The notes: generated by a model not told the origin, from the letters alone. A DNA stretch of 64,000 nucleotides from CAWIJK01 sp963836375 (GCA_963836375.1 CAWIJK010000002.1:1-64000), one strand, 5' to 3'. Shown: positions 34,512 through 43,657, numbered from the stretch's first letter. Numbers and translations: made by a program.

Positions 34512-35930
34512 TCACCGGGACCGCTCCTGCGGGTCCACCACGAGCTCGCCGGTCCGAACGGCGCTCCGACCGAGCAGGTCACGCCAGGGCTGGTGGCGGT
34601 GGGCCGGGGTGAGGGTTACCCAGCCGACCCGGTTCCACGCGTCGAGGGCCAGGGCCTGCTCGGGCCGGCCGCGGGCGATGACGTCGACCGGGAGCCGACG
34701 GCGCACGACGCCCGAGACACTGGTCGACGGCCGGATCCGGCCGTCGGGCCCCGCCGACATGCCCACCGTGCGGGTGGGCACCTCCACCTCCCCCCCGAGG
34801 GCGGACAACGCCTCGAGGGTCACCATGTCGGCCAGACCGCCCAAGACGACCGTGGTGCCGAAGAGGGAGAGGAACGACGAGGCCTCCTCGCCCCATCGGG
34901 CCCGGGCCTGGGAGAGGTCCTGCAGGCAGGCCAGGGTCACCAGTCCCTGACCGCCACCCTCGCTGACCATGGCCGGCAGGTCGGCGATGGGGGCGATGTT
35001 GGCGACCTCGTCGAGGGCGGCGAGGAGCGGTGGCCCGGCCCCGGCCCGGCGGTACGCGGCGTCGCGCAGTTCGCTCAGGAGGCCGACGACCAGCGGGGCC
35101 ATTAGCTGCTGGCGCCGTCCGGCGGCACACACGAAGAGGGTGTTCGGCCCCGAGCAGAACGAGTCGGCATCGAGGAACGGTGGAGCCGTCGAGGCCAACG
35201 CGGCCTCCATGCGGTAAGCGCCGAGCACTCCCGACGCGGTCGACCAGATGCCCGACTGCTCGCGCTCGTCGGTCGTCAGGATCCCGGCCAGCACGTCGGC
35301 CCCCGGCCCACCGTCCCCCGCCGACCCGGCCAGTACCGACAGTGCCTCACTGCCGTCGTGGCGGTCGACCCATCGCAGCACCCGGCCCATCGGGTGGCCG
35401 GCCACCGCCGCCCCGTGGAGGAGGGGGGCAAGCAATGACGTGGCGCGCTCTGTCCAGTGCTCCTCGGCCCCGCCGGCGCGCCGCGAGGCGGGACGCGCCG
35501 CCCGAACCATGGCGTCGGCGGTCACCAGCGCGTCGTCCCACCCGAGCGCGGCGTTGACCGGCGACCACCCGACCCGGGTCACGCCCGGGGGCGGCTCAAC
35601 GGTGCCGCTCGGGTCGTAGAGCAGGACCCGGCCGGCGGCCCGTCGGGCCCCGACGGTGGCCCCCAGGACGTCGGGTTTGGTGGAGGTGGACACCACCGGC
35701 CCGGAAGCGGCCAGGACGTTCGGGACGACCAGGGCCGAGGTCTTGCCCGATCGCGACGGACCCAGGACCAGGACCGATCGCTGGGGCTCGGCCCAGGCCC
35801 ATCCCCCGGCCCCCGCCCCCAGGTAGAGCCCACCCCCGGCGGCCGCCGAAGCCGCCCTGACGGCCTCCGACAGGGCGGCGGCGGCGGGGAAGCCACCCGG
35901 GACCGAGGCCCTGTCGGCGGGGTCCGTCAC
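34512..35930 (-). CDS. Type IV coupling protein (TraG/VirD4-like ATPase) without membrane anchor
   Basis: Coupling proteins pass the relaxase-DNA complex to a type IV secretion channel. Walker A is VLVLGPSRSGKTSALVVPN, Walker B is LLAALDEVANIAPIADLPAM, and GLVTLACLQDLSQARARWG is the usual TraG segment after it. Length is 472 residues. The two N-terminal membrane helices of VirD4-type proteins are missing: the chain begins with an Ala/Gly-rich stretch that leads straight into the ATPase. It could act as a soluble partner or be a shortened relic. The start is GTG 35930. It lies convergent to the relaxase, which is unusual for a working transfer operon. Confidence 0.8.
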   Translation of the reverse strand: MTDPADRASVPGGFPAAAALSEAVRAASAAAGGGLYLGAGAGGWAWAEPQRSVLVLGPSRSGKTSALVVPNVLAASGPVVSTSTKPDVLGATVGARRAAGRVLLYDPSGTVEPPPGVTRVGWSPVNAALGWDDALVTADAMVRAARPASRRAGGAEEHWTERATSLLAPLLHGAAVAGHPMGRVLRWVDRHDGSEALSVLAGSAGDGGPGADVLAGILTTDEREQSGIWSTASGVLGAYRMEAALASTAPPFLDADSFCSGPNTLFVCAAGRRQQLMAPLVVGLLSELRDAAYRRAGAGPPLLAALDEVANIAPIADLPAMVSEGGGQGLVTLACLQDLSQARARWGEEASSFLSLFGTTVVLGGLADMVTLEALSALGGEVEVPTRTVGMSAGPDGRIRPSTSVSGVVRRRLPVDVIARGRPEQALALDAWNRVGWVTLTPAHRHQPWRDLLGRSAVRTGELVVDPQERSR

Positions 35931-36549
35931 CGCCGGGCCCGGCGGGTGCGGTGGTCACCGTGACCGCCCCTGATCTCATCGCCGTCGCGCGCTCGGACCT
36001 CGCCGCGTTGAGCGACCCAACGGTGCACGTCGCGGTCAACCTCTTGCGAATTGACCGTGATGGGGCCATTCGCCACAGGTTCGTTCGACGGTGCAAGACG
36101 AAGCCCCGCGATGTGCGTGAGCGTGTTAATGCGTGCCTGAGATGACGGAATTCGCGGTCCGCGTGCACGGTCACAAAGGTCCCCAAGAGCGGTGCGCGCG
36201 ATCGGGTGCTTGACCTGAGCGTCGAAAGGCACTGTGATTGTGTGTATCCGAAACGCAATGGGGGAGTTGTGGGCGTGATTGCAGGGATCCGGGACACGTG
36301 TGCGGTGGAGCGTTTCCACCACACACAACTGTCGCCCGGAGCGCGCTCTTGGCAACGACTCCATGCCGATCGGGAAGCAGGGAGTGCAGAGGGAGGACCT
36401 GCCGGTGCCATCGGCCCGGCCCGGTTTTCCCGACGTGCTCCCGACAACCATGTTGGCGGTGCAGCAGTGCGGATGCCGGTCCCCTCGGGTGCTCGGTGTG
36501 GCGCGGGCTCCACCTCTAGTCAGCACTGAACTCAAAGGGAGGTGCACCT
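35931..36549. other. Long intergenic region of lower GC before the histone-like gene
   Basis: No convincing gene was found in this stretch of about 620 bp; the short open frames lack coding character. It holds an interrupted inverted repeat, GTGTGCGGTGGA (36298-36309) against TCCACCACACAC (36315-36326), with one mismatch and a 5-nt loop. GGGAGG at 36538-36543 is the ribosome site of the next gene. It probably contains the histone-like gene's promoter and old mobile-element debris. Confidence 0.4.
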
Positions 36550-36984
36550 GTGGCGACAGCCGCAAAGAAGCGGGCCCCGGCCAGAAAGGCCGTAAAGAGG
36601 GCTCCAGCGAAGAAGGCAGCGAAGAGGGCTCCGGCCAAGAAGGCGGCCAAGCGGGCTCCGGCCCGCAAGGCGGCCAAGCGGGCCCCGGCACGTAAGGCTG
36701 CGAAGAGGCGGGCTCCGGCCCGCAAGGCGGCCAAGAAGCGGGCTCCGGCCCGCAAGGCGGCCAAGAAGCGGGCTCCGGCCCGTAAGGCGGCCAAGAAGCG
36801 GGCTCCGGCCCGCAAGGCGGCCAAGAAGCGGGCTCCGGCCCGCAAGGCGGCCAAGAAGCGGGCTCCGGCCCGCAAGGCGGCCAAGAAGCGGGCTCCGGCC
36901 CGCAAGGCGGCCAAGAAGCGGGCTCCGGCCCGCAAGGCGGCCAAGAAGCGGGCTCCGGCCCGTAAGGCGGCCAAGCGGCGTTAG
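36550..36984 (+). CDS. Lysine/alanine-rich histone H1-like DNA-binding protein
   Basis: The whole 144-residue chain is built from basic repeats: early variants such as KRAPAKKAAK and KRAPARKAAK, then eight successive copies of KKRAPARKAA, ending KAAKRR. This is the composition of bacterial H1-like proteins (the tails of mycobacterial HupB, Hc2, AlgP), which bind DNA and compact the nucleoid. There is no globular domain, so it is a pure tail protein. GTG 36550 is preceded by GGGAGG with a 6-nt spacer. A 13-bp terminator hairpin follows 38 nt after the stop, so it is a single-gene unit. Confidence 0.85.
   Translation: MATAAKKRAPARKAVKRAPAKKAAKRAPAKKAAKRAPARKAAKRAPARKAAKRRAPARKAAKKRAPARKAAKKRAPARKAAKKRAPARKAAKKRAPARKAAKKRAPARKAAKKRAPARKAAKKRAPARKAAKKRAPARKAAKRR
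36711..36971 (+). repeat. 30-bp tandem repeat array inside the histone-like gene
   Basis: Nearly nine head-to-tail copies of a 30-bp unit with core AAGCGGGCTCCGGCC and GCAAGGCGGCC. Units differ at one position (GCC CGC against GCC CGT). Such identity suggests recent expansion, and copy number should vary between strains. Confidence 0.9.
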
Positions 36985-37021
36985 GCCGTTCGCCGGCCCC
37001 AGCGGTCGGCGAGTGTGCGTT

Positions 37022-37051
37022 GGGAGCGGGGACCTTCGGGTCCCCGCTCCC
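37022..37051 (+). terminator. Strong hairpin terminator after the histone-like gene
   Basis: GGGAGCGGGGACC, loop TTCG, GGTCCCCGCTCCC: a perfect 13-bp stem closed by a stable UUCG tetraloop. No T-tract follows. It also lies 36 nt beyond the stop of the convergent deacetylase gene and may serve both. Confidence 0.75.
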
Positions 37052-37087
37052 GCGTCCGCCCCGGGGCCAGAGGGCCCCCGAGGGCGA

Positions 37088-37897
37088 TCAGAGTTCTGTG
37101 ATGCGGTGAAAGACCTCGCCCTGTTCGAAGCCGCCCAGGCGACCGTGGTCGGCGAGCTGGCGGACGATCCGGTCCCTGAAGGCGTCGACCGCCGGGCCGG
37201 TCGGCTCCGAGCCGTCGCCGGTTGGCTCGATGCCCATAGTGGACGGATACTGGCTCCGGTGGGCCAACAAGGCATGTACCTTGTCGCCGGCGAAGCCGTC
37301 CACCGCCTCGACGTGATTGGCCTCGTCAGCCTCCCAGAGCAGCAGCTCGGACGGTCGGTGGCAGGCCAGGTCCTGGTCACCGAAGAACAGGGGATCGCGG
37401 GCCGCCACAAGCGCATCGGTCAGCACGAAGCCGGCGTTGCGGTGATCAGGGTGCAACCGGTAGCGGCGCCAGGGATCGTGACCGAGGACCACATCTGGGC
37501 GGACGACCCGGATCCATCGGCAGACCTCCCACTGCTCGCGCACCCCATTTCGCAGCTCCCCGTCGGGGAACCCGAGGAAGGCGACCTCCCCGCCGCCCAG
37601 CCGCCTGGCCGCCTCGCGTTGCTCCTCTTGGCGGGCAGCCACCAGCGAGGCCGGGTCCCGCTCGGGGTCCCAGGTCCCCTTCGCCCCGTCGGTCAGCACG
37701 AGGTGGTGGATCTGACAGCCGGCGGCCGCCCACTTGGCCAGCGTCGCGCCGGCCCCGAACTCGATGTCGTCGGGATGGGCACCGACGGCGAGCGCCACGT
37801 CCGGCGTCGCAAGGTTTCGGGTGAGCGTCGTGTGGTCGGCCAGGTCGTTGACGGCGACCACGCCGGGGGGCAGGTCGGGCGGTCGCCGGGGGGTCAC
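37088..37897 (-). CDS. PIG-L (LmbE) family zinc-dependent deacetylase
   Basis: PIG-L family enzymes remove acetyl groups from N-acetylglucosamine-type substrates, for example in mycothiol synthesis (MshB) or bacillithiol (BshB). The zinc motif is VGAHPDDIEFGAGATLAKWA (AHPDDxE) with the later HPDHRNAGFVLTDAL supplying the third ligand. Other blocks are TDGAKGTWDP and VAFLGFPDGEL. The start GTG 37897 is set by the 4-base GTGA overlap with the upstream cofC; a start at 37903 is also possible. Length is 269 residues. It could be the mycothiol deacetylase or a conjugate amidase; the sequence alone does not settle it. Confidence 0.85.
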   Translation of the reverse strand: MTPRRPPDLPPGVVAVNDLADHTTLTRNLATPDVALAVGAHPDDIEFGAGATLAKWAAAGCQIHHLVLTDGAKGTWDPERDPASLVAARQEEQREAARRLGGGEVAFLGFPDGELRNGVREQWEVCRWIRVVRPDVVLGHDPWRRYRLHPDHRNAGFVLTDALVAARDPLFFGDQDLACHRPSELLLWEADEANHVEAVDGFAGDKVHALLAHRSQYPSTMGIEPTGDGSEPTGPAVDAFRDRIVRQLADHGRLGGFEQGEVFHRITEL

Positions 37898-38508
37898 GGC
37901 CACATGAGGTCGGCGGCCACGTCCACGTCCCAGGTGAGGTCGGGCGCCGAGACGACCCGCGCCGCCAACCCGAGACGGGTGCACTCGGCACGGTGGCGGC
38001 TGAAGGACCCCGGGCCGTAGGAGAAGCGGAAGCCGCATCGGGCCGGCAGCCGGATCACATTGGTGCCGTCGCCGTGGCGATCCGGGACCAGGGTCACGCC
38101 GAAGAAGGGCGCGATCGTGCCGATGCCCGTGGCCCGGGGGAGGTCCCCGTGGGCCACGGTCACCTGGTCGACCCCGATGTCCCCGAGGCGGGCCACGCCC
38201 TCTTCGACGGCCCCGTTGAGCCCCCGGCCGGGCTCCCAGATGACCAGAGCCCCGTGCCGGCGGGCCCAGGCGGCCACCTCGTTGTCGTCGCAGACCACCG
38301 CCACCGGCAGCGGGGCCGCGGCCCGCACGACCTGCTCGGCCATCCGCTGGACCAAGGCCAGTCGTTCTCGGTCAGAGAGGGCGGGCTCGAGGCGGTGCTT
38401 GGCGTCGGCGAAGGCCTTGATCGGCACCAGCACGGCGGCCGGGCCAAGGAGGGCGGGGCCGGGCGACGCGCCGGTCACCGGCCGCGCGGTGGTGGCGCCC
38501 ACGGTCAC
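37894..38508 (-). CDS. cofC: CofC/FbiD-type phospho-carboxylate guanylyltransferase (F420 synthesis)
   Basis: CofC (FbiD in mycobacteria) activates 2-phospholactate or phosphoenolpyruvate with GTP, the first step toward the side chain of coenzyme F420. Signs are VLVPIKAFADAKHRLEPALS, VVCDDNEVAAWARRHGALVI, VTVAHGDLPRATGIG with the metal-binding Asp, LVPDRHGDGTNVIRLP and the FSYGPGSFSRHRAECTRLGL block. GTG 38508 lies 6 nt after TACACT (38515-38520 on the minus strand), fitting a leaderless start; GTG 38514 is the alternative. Its stop overlaps the deacetylase start. The two adjacent genes suggest shared expression, although their pathways differ. Confidence 0.88.
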   Translation of the reverse strand: MTVGATTARPVTGASPGPALLGPAAVLVPIKAFADAKHRLEPALSDRERLALVQRMAEQVVRAAAPLPVAVVCDDNEVAAWARRHGALVIWEPGRGLNGAVEEGVARLGDIGVDQVTVAHGDLPRATGIGTIAPFFGVTLVPDRHGDGTNVIRLPARCGFRFSYGPGSFSRHRAECTRLGLAARVVSAPDLTWDVDVAADLMWP

Positions 38509-38615
38509 GGCCACAGTGTACGGGGACGCCCGGCGCAGGCGCCCGCCGCCGGGCGGGCTCGGCGCCGGGGCGCGGCCCGGGCACGCCATGACGCCGCGGG
38601 CCGTAGGCTCCAGGC

Positions 38616-39641
38616 GTGACGACCGGGAGGGTAGCCGTGGTCGGGGCGGGATCGTGGGGCACCACCGTGGCCTCCATCTTGGCCGGTCGGGCAGCCACGA
38701 CCCTGTGGGCCCGCTCCCCCGAGTTGGCCCAGCGGATCAACGAGACCCATCAGAACCCCACCTACCTCGACGGTGTGCCCCTGCCCGAGAGCCTGTGGGC
38801 CACCGGCTCTCTGGCCGAGGCGGTCGAAGGCGCCCAGGTGGTGCTGATGGCGGTGCCGTCCCACGGCTTTCGCGACGTGCTCGGCCAGGCGGCCTCCTCG
38901 CTGTCTCCGGGTGCGGCCATCGTCAGCTTGACCAAGGGCATCGAGATCGGCACCAATCTGCGCATGTCCGAGGTCATCGGCCAGGTGGCGCCGGGCCACC
39001 CGATCGGGGTGCTGAGCGGGCCGAACCTCGCCCGGGAGGTGGCCGAGGGCCAGCCGGCGGCGACCGTCGTGGCCCTCGACGACGAGGAGCTGGCCCGGCG
39101 AATCCAAGGACATCTGCACTGCGGCACTTTCCGCGTCTACACCGGTACCGACGTGGTGGGCTGTGAGATCGCCGGCGCAGCCAAGAACGTGATAGCGATC
39201 GCCGCGGGGATCTGCGACGGCCTCGGCTTCGGGGAGAACACCCGGGCGGTGCTCATCACCCGGGGGCTGGCCGAGCTGGGCCGGCTGGGGATCACCGTCG
39301 GCGGTCACACCCTGACCTTCGGGGGGCTGGCCGGGGTGGGCGACCTGGTGGCCACCTGTACCAGCCCACGCAGCCGAAACCGCACCGTGGGCTTCGAGCT
39401 CGGCCGGGGCCGGACCCTCGGCGAGATCCTCGACAGCATGCACATGGTGGCCGAAGGGGTGAAGACGGCGGCTCCACTGGTCGGGCTGGCCCGCGAGCAC
39501 GGGGTTGAGATGCCGATCGCCGAACAGGTCGCGGCCATCGTGGAAGGCACCACCTCTCCTCGCGACGCCCTGATCGCCCTGATGGAGCGACCGGCCCGCT
39601 CGGAGTGGGACACGGTGCTCCACCGGGGACTGCATCGGTGA
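38616..39641 (+). CDS. gpsA: Glycerol-3-phosphate dehydrogenase [NAD(P)+]
   Basis: GpsA reduces dihydroxyacetone phosphate to sn-glycerol 3-phosphate for phospholipid synthesis. It is intact at 341 residues. The N-terminal Rossmann motif is RVAVVGAGSWGTTVASILAG, followed by NPTYLDGVPLPESL, VLMAVPSHGFRDVLG, SLTKGIEIGTNLRMSEV and SGPNLAREVAEGQPAATVVA. The catalytic part has GAAKNVIAIAAGICDGLGFG with the catalytic Lys, TFGGLAGVGDLVATCTSPRS and MVAEGVKTA. TAGGCT at 38604-38609 lies 6 nt before GTG 38616. The stop overlaps the GTG of the cyclase gene (GTGA). Confidence 0.96.
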   Translation: MTTGRVAVVGAGSWGTTVASILAGRAATTLWARSPELAQRINETHQNPTYLDGVPLPESLWATGSLAEAVEGAQVVLMAVPSHGFRDVLGQAASSLSPGAAIVSLTKGIEIGTNLRMSEVIGQVAPGHPIGVLSGPNLAREVAEGQPAATVVALDDEELARRIQGHLHCGTFRVYTGTDVVGCEIAGAAKNVIAIAAGICDGLGFGENTRAVLITRGLAELGRLGITVGGHTLTFGGLAGVGDLVATCTSPRSRNRTVGFELGRGRTLGEILDSMHMVAEGVKTAAPLVGLAREHGVEMPIAEQVAAIVEGTTSPRDALIALMERPARSEWDTVLHRGLHR

Positions 39642-40968
39642 GCGAGGGGCCCCCGGCGACCGGACCGCCGGCCCCGCCGCCACCGGGCCCCGTCGACCCC
39701 GCGGTGCGGGCGGCCGCCCTGGCCCACGTGCGGACCCTCCTCCTCGAAGCGGGCGCCACGTCCGACGAGATCGACCGGGCCGCCGCCGAGGACGTCTTGG
39801 ACCTGCTCACGGTGGATCGTCTGCTGGTCCCCGGACCCCGCCGTTACACCCAGCGCGAGGTGGCCGAACTCACCGGCCTGCCGTTGGACCTCGTGCGCCG
39901 CTTCTGGCGGGCCCTGGGCTTTGCCGACGTGGGTGAGGGTGAGCGGGCCTTCACCGACCTCGACATAGAGGCGGTCCAGCTGTTCTTGGGGATGGTGCGG
40001 CTCGGCGCAACCGAGGTCGAGACCGCGTTGCAGCTGGCCCGGGTGATCGGCTCGTCGATGGCCCGGATCGCCGAGGCGGAGGTCGCCCCGGGGACGATGG
40101 GCATCGGATCCGACGACGACAGCGTCCTGGCCGCCGACGCCTTCGCTAGCGTCGCCGACGCCGCCGTGCCGGCCATGGCCCGACTCCTCGAGTTCGTCTG
40201 GCGGCGCCATGTCCAGGCGGCGACCCGGCGCACGATGCTGCTGCGCACCGTGGGCCACGGTGCCGGTGTCAGCCCCGTCCTGGTGGTGGGCTTCGCCGAC
40301 ATGGTGGGGTTCACCCTGCTGAGCCAGCACCTGGGGGGGACGACCTGGCCGACGTGGTCCGCCGGTTCGAGGAGATCTCCCACGACATCGTCACCGGCCT
40401 CGGGGGCCGGGTGGTCAAGATGATCGGCGACGAGGCCATGTTCGTCGTCGACAACGTGGTGGCCGCAGCGCGCATCGGGCTGGGGTTGGCCGAGGCCTAT
40501 GCCGACGACGAGCTCCTCTCCGACGTCCGGGTCGGACTGGCCGTCGGGCCGGTCCTCCTGCACGACGGCGACTACTACGGGCCGACCGTCAACCTGGCCC
40601 ACCGGATCGTCAACATCGCCAATCCCGGCACGGTGCTCGTGTCCGACCAGTTCCACACCGACCTCGTGGTGGCGGCGCCGGACGAGTTCACCGGCCAGGC
40701 CCTGCGCCCCCGGGTCCTCAAGGACCTGGGCCGGGTGCAGTTGTGGTGGTGCGGGCGGGCCGGCCAGGCCCCCGACGGCGCCGGCACCCAGGCCGACCGC
40801 CGTCGCAACGTCCGCTGGGAGCGCCTGGCCGAGGTCCTGCGGGACCTGGACGACCTGCGCGAGGTGGGCGAGCGCCTCTTCTCCCGGGACCGTCGGACAA
40901 CCCAAGACGGCGACCCGGGCGTCTCAGATGTCGTCGATGCGCAGGGTGGCGATCCCCGAGGGCCGTAG
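39638..40968 (+). CDS. Class III adenylate cyclase with N-terminal regulatory domain, one frameshift
   Basis: This makes cyclic AMP. The N-terminal 190 residues match the regulatory half of mycobacterial Rv1264/Rv2212-type cyclases (RRYTQREVAELTGLPLDLVR, RFWRALGFADVGEGERAFTD). The catalytic half has VVGFADMVGFTLLSQHLGG with the first metal Asp, VVKMIGDEAMFVVDNVV with the substrate Lys and second metal Asp, and DYYGPTVNLAHRIVNIANPG with the conserved Asn and Arg. The frame breaks in a run of seven G at about 40332-40338; eight G would restore LGGDDLADVVRRFEEISHD, which strongly suggests a base-calling error. Its 3' end overlaps the convergent mannosidase by 45 bp. Confidence 0.85.
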
Positions 40969-43605
40969 TTCGAAGGTCTCGTCGAAGGCCTGGGTGGGCT
41001 TGCCCCGCAGATCGACCAGCCAGCCGGAGCGCCCGGCCACCCGCACCGTGCTCGGGCTGTCCGACGGGTTGTGGACCCGCAGCTCCAGGGCCCCGGCTTC
41101 GCGGCGGAGTGCGGACACCTCGGCACCACTGACGCCGAGCGCGCTGCCCTCGGAGGGCCTCGTGCCCCCACCGAGCGAGTTGACCACCTCGAGGGGGAGC
41201 AGGACATCGTCGGCCATTGCGTAGGGGTCCACCGGTCCGACGGCGACGGCGTAGCGCGACTCGATCGGCCGGCCGGCCAGCTGGAGGCCGTCGGCCGCGG
41301 TGAGGGGCCCCGCCGGGAACGGGCGGTAGGCCATGCCCACCCTCGACAGCATCCCGGTCGAGCGCAGGAGGGTGAGGGCGATGGAAGCGGCGTTCCCCTC
41401 CTCGTCGATGTCGACGAGCTCGTACTCGTTCAGCCCTTGGTGGACAACGGTCAGACCGCCGGCACGCACGAAGCGGCGCGACGGGAAGGTGGGCAGGCCG
41501 AACTCATCGGAGCGGCCCTCGGCCGTCAGCCCCCGGACGACGGTGCCGAAAGCGCACTCGGCCTCAGAGGACCGGGCCCGCTCGGGGAGGGGGAAATGGG
41601 CCCTCAGCCGGTGGTCCCTCGCCGGGTTCACGAACCGGGTCGTCACCCGCACGGTGGACTCGTCGGCTCGGACCTCGATCGTCGTGGTCACCGTCACCAG
41701 GTGCTCGCCCACCCTGGCCTGAGTGGACCCGTCGACGTGGTCGGGCCAGCGGTAGGTGGCGGTGACGACGGCCGTGGCCCGGACCGGGCCTCGCTCGCCC
41801 GCGGCGACCTCGACCGACTCGGGCCGGTCGACCGACGAGTCGGCGCCGGGCGGTGAGTAGTTGTAGGAGTCGCCGAGGTCCCCACCGTCCACCAACCGGC
41901 CGAAGCCGCTCAGCCCGTTGACCGCGAAGGTCCCGTCGGCCGGGTCGACGGCCACGGTGACCAGCCCGTTGGTGAGGGTGAGGGCCGCCCCCGGGCCGCC
42001 GCCCTGGCCCGGGGGCGGCCCGACCGTCGCCGGGTTGGCCAGGGGGGCCGGGGTGAAGGGCCGCCAGCCGAACCCGGCCACCGTGTCGACCCGGGCCGCG
42101 ATGCGCCGGATCGGGGGCTGGTCCAGGCTGACGCGCACCATGACCCCGGGCCGGGCCCCGAGCCGGGTGTACAGGTCGGCCTTGGCTTCGGCGATGGGGA
42201 CGTTCGGGTGCTCCTCGGGTCCGACGACGACGGTCAGGTCGATGCCGGTGTCGTCCTCTTCGACCCGGACCTCTTGCACCCAGGCGTCGTTGTCGATCTT
42301 GGGTCCCTGGAGCATGCCCAAGATGGTCTTGACGGTCTCGGCGTCGAGGGTCATCGAGCCCGGCAGCCCGAAACGCTCCGAGACCACCTGGACGTCGTCG
42401 CCCGGAGGCTCGTCGGCCGCCACCACCAGCTCGACCGTACCGGCCCGGGGGCGGGCCGCCGGGTTGACGACGACCGGCCCCGGCTCGGCCATCGACCGGG
42501 CCAGCGCGGTCAGGGCGCGAGAGGCCACCCCCTCGGCGATCTGGCGGGACTCGGCGAAGCGGTCGACGACGGCGTGGTCGACCTCGTCGACCGAGCAGGC
42601 GCAGATCGAGTCGTGGGCCGAGTTCCGTACGACGCCGAGCCAGGAGAGCTCGAGGAGGCGGGCCGGCCACTCGTGGGGTGGGAGGAACAGCGCGGCGTAG
42701 GGTTCGGCGCGACGCTCGAGCTCGCGTTCGGTGACCGCCGCCGCCTGCTTGATGTCGACCCGGTTCGAGGTGACCCCCATCAGCACGTTGGCCCGAGCTC
42801 CTGAACGCAGCTCGCCCTTCCAGCGCTCGAGTCCGTCGGTGGGCACCCCCCCGAGGTACTCGGGCAACGAGGTGATCTCGAGGACGTAGTCGTCCTGGCT
42901 GGCGTTGGCGTCGGCCACCGTCCGGCCGAGGCCGGGCTGTGGTGGCAGGTGGTCCGAGCCGTTCATGATCAGCATCCGGTCGAACAAGAACGAGCCGATC
43001 TCGAGTTCGTGATCCTCCACCCGGCGCACCAGGGCCTTGCCGTCGTCGGGGAGCACCGAGCCGTTGGAGTAGCCGACCGGCAGGTACTCGGCCCGCACGG
43101 TGGAGCCGTCGGGGGCCTCCCACCAGAAGCCTGTCTTGGTGATCGACGAGGGGACGCCCCGCCAGACCACGGCGTGCTCCAGGCCGGCCTGGGCCAGGAT
43201 CTGGGGCATCTGGGCGATGTGGCCGAACATGTCGGGCAGGTACCCGACCTCCATGACGCCACCGAAGGCCGCACCCCGCTTGATGCCCATCTGGAGGTTC
43301 CGCACGATGGTCTCGCCCGACACCAAGAACTCGTCCATCAAGATGTACCACGGGCCCATGGTCAGTCGGCCGGTCGCCGCCAGGTCCCGGATCCGTCCCT
43401 CGGCCTCGGGGCGGACCTCCAGGTAGTCGTCGACCACCGCCATCTGCCCGTCGAGCAGGAAGCGCGCGTAGGACGGGTCCGACTCCATCAGGTCGAGCAG
43501 GCCGTCGAGCAGCTCGACGAGCTTGAGGCGGAAGGTCTGGAACGGCTCGTACCACTCTCGGTCCCAATGGGTGTGGGGAACGATGGCGACACGGCGGGAG
43601 CTCAT
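40924..43605 (-). CDS. GH38 family alpha-mannosidase
   Basis: This is an 893-residue glycoside hydrolase family 38 enzyme that cleaves alpha-mannosidic bonds. Signature blocks are VAIVPHTHWDREWYEPFQTF with the zinc-binding His and Asp, GYLPDMFGHIAQMPQILAQA with the catalytic nucleophile Asp, VVWRGVPSSITKTGFWWEAP, and NSAHDSICACSVDEVDHAVV with the late zinc His. The C-terminal half is the beta-sandwich region. There is no signal peptide, so it acts in the cytoplasm, probably recycling mannosides or trimming manno-oligosaccharides. TAACCT (43614-43619 on the minus strand) is 8 nt before the ATG. It is divergent from the acyl-CoA ligase gene. Confidence 0.92.
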   Translation of the reverse strand: MSSRRVAIVPHTHWDREWYEPFQTFRLKLVELLDGLLDLMESDPSYARFLLDGQMAVVDDYLEVRPEAEGRIRDLAATGRLTMGPWYILMDEFLVSGETIVRNLQMGIKRGAAFGGVMEVGYLPDMFGHIAQMPQILAQAGLEHAVVWRGVPSSITKTGFWWEAPDGSTVRAEYLPVGYSNGSVLPDDGKALVRRVEDHELEIGSFLFDRMLIMNGSDHLPPQPGLGRTVADANASQDDYVLEITSLPEYLGGVPTDGLERWKGELRSGARANVLMGVTSNRVDIKQAAAVTERELERRAEPYAALFLPPHEWPARLLELSWLGVVRNSAHDSICACSVDEVDHAVVDRFAESRQIAEGVASRALTALARSMAEPGPVVVNPAARPRAGTVELVVAADEPPGDDVQVVSERFGLPGSMTLDAETVKTILGMLQGPKIDNDAWVQEVRVEEDDTGIDLTVVVGPEEHPNVPIAEAKADLYTRLGARPGVMVRVSLDQPPIRRIAARVDTVAGFGWRPFTPAPLANPATVGPPPGQGGGPGAALTLTNGLVTVAVDPADGTFAVNGLSGFGRLVDGGDLGDSYNYSPPGADSSVDRPESVEVAAGERGPVRATAVVTATYRWPDHVDGSTQARVGEHLVTVTTTIEVRADESTVRVTTRFVNPARDHRLRAHFPLPERARSSEAECAFGTVVRGLTAEGRSDEFGLPTFPSRRFVRAGGLTVVHQGLNEYELVDIDEEGNAASIALTLLRSTGMLSRVGMAYRPFPAGPLTAADGLQLAGRPIESRYAVAVGPVDPYAMADDVLLPLEVVNSLGGGTRPSEGSALGVSGAEVSALRREAGALELRVHNPSDSPSTVRVAGRSGWLVDLRGKPTQAFDETFELRPSGIATLRIDDI

Positions 43606-43657
43606 GGCCCGCCAGGTTACGACGGCCGGTCCGACCCTGCGTCGCTACCATGCGCCG

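Noticed and set aside
35951..36145. 64-codon plus-strand frame beginning MVTVTAPDLIAVARSD
   Set aside because: There is no ribosome site and no recognised motif, and its codon use does not stand out; left as part of the intergenic region.
36711..36971. Regular 30-bp repeats resembling a CRISPR array
   Set aside because: There are no spacers; the units abut, keep the reading frame and encode a histone-like protein.
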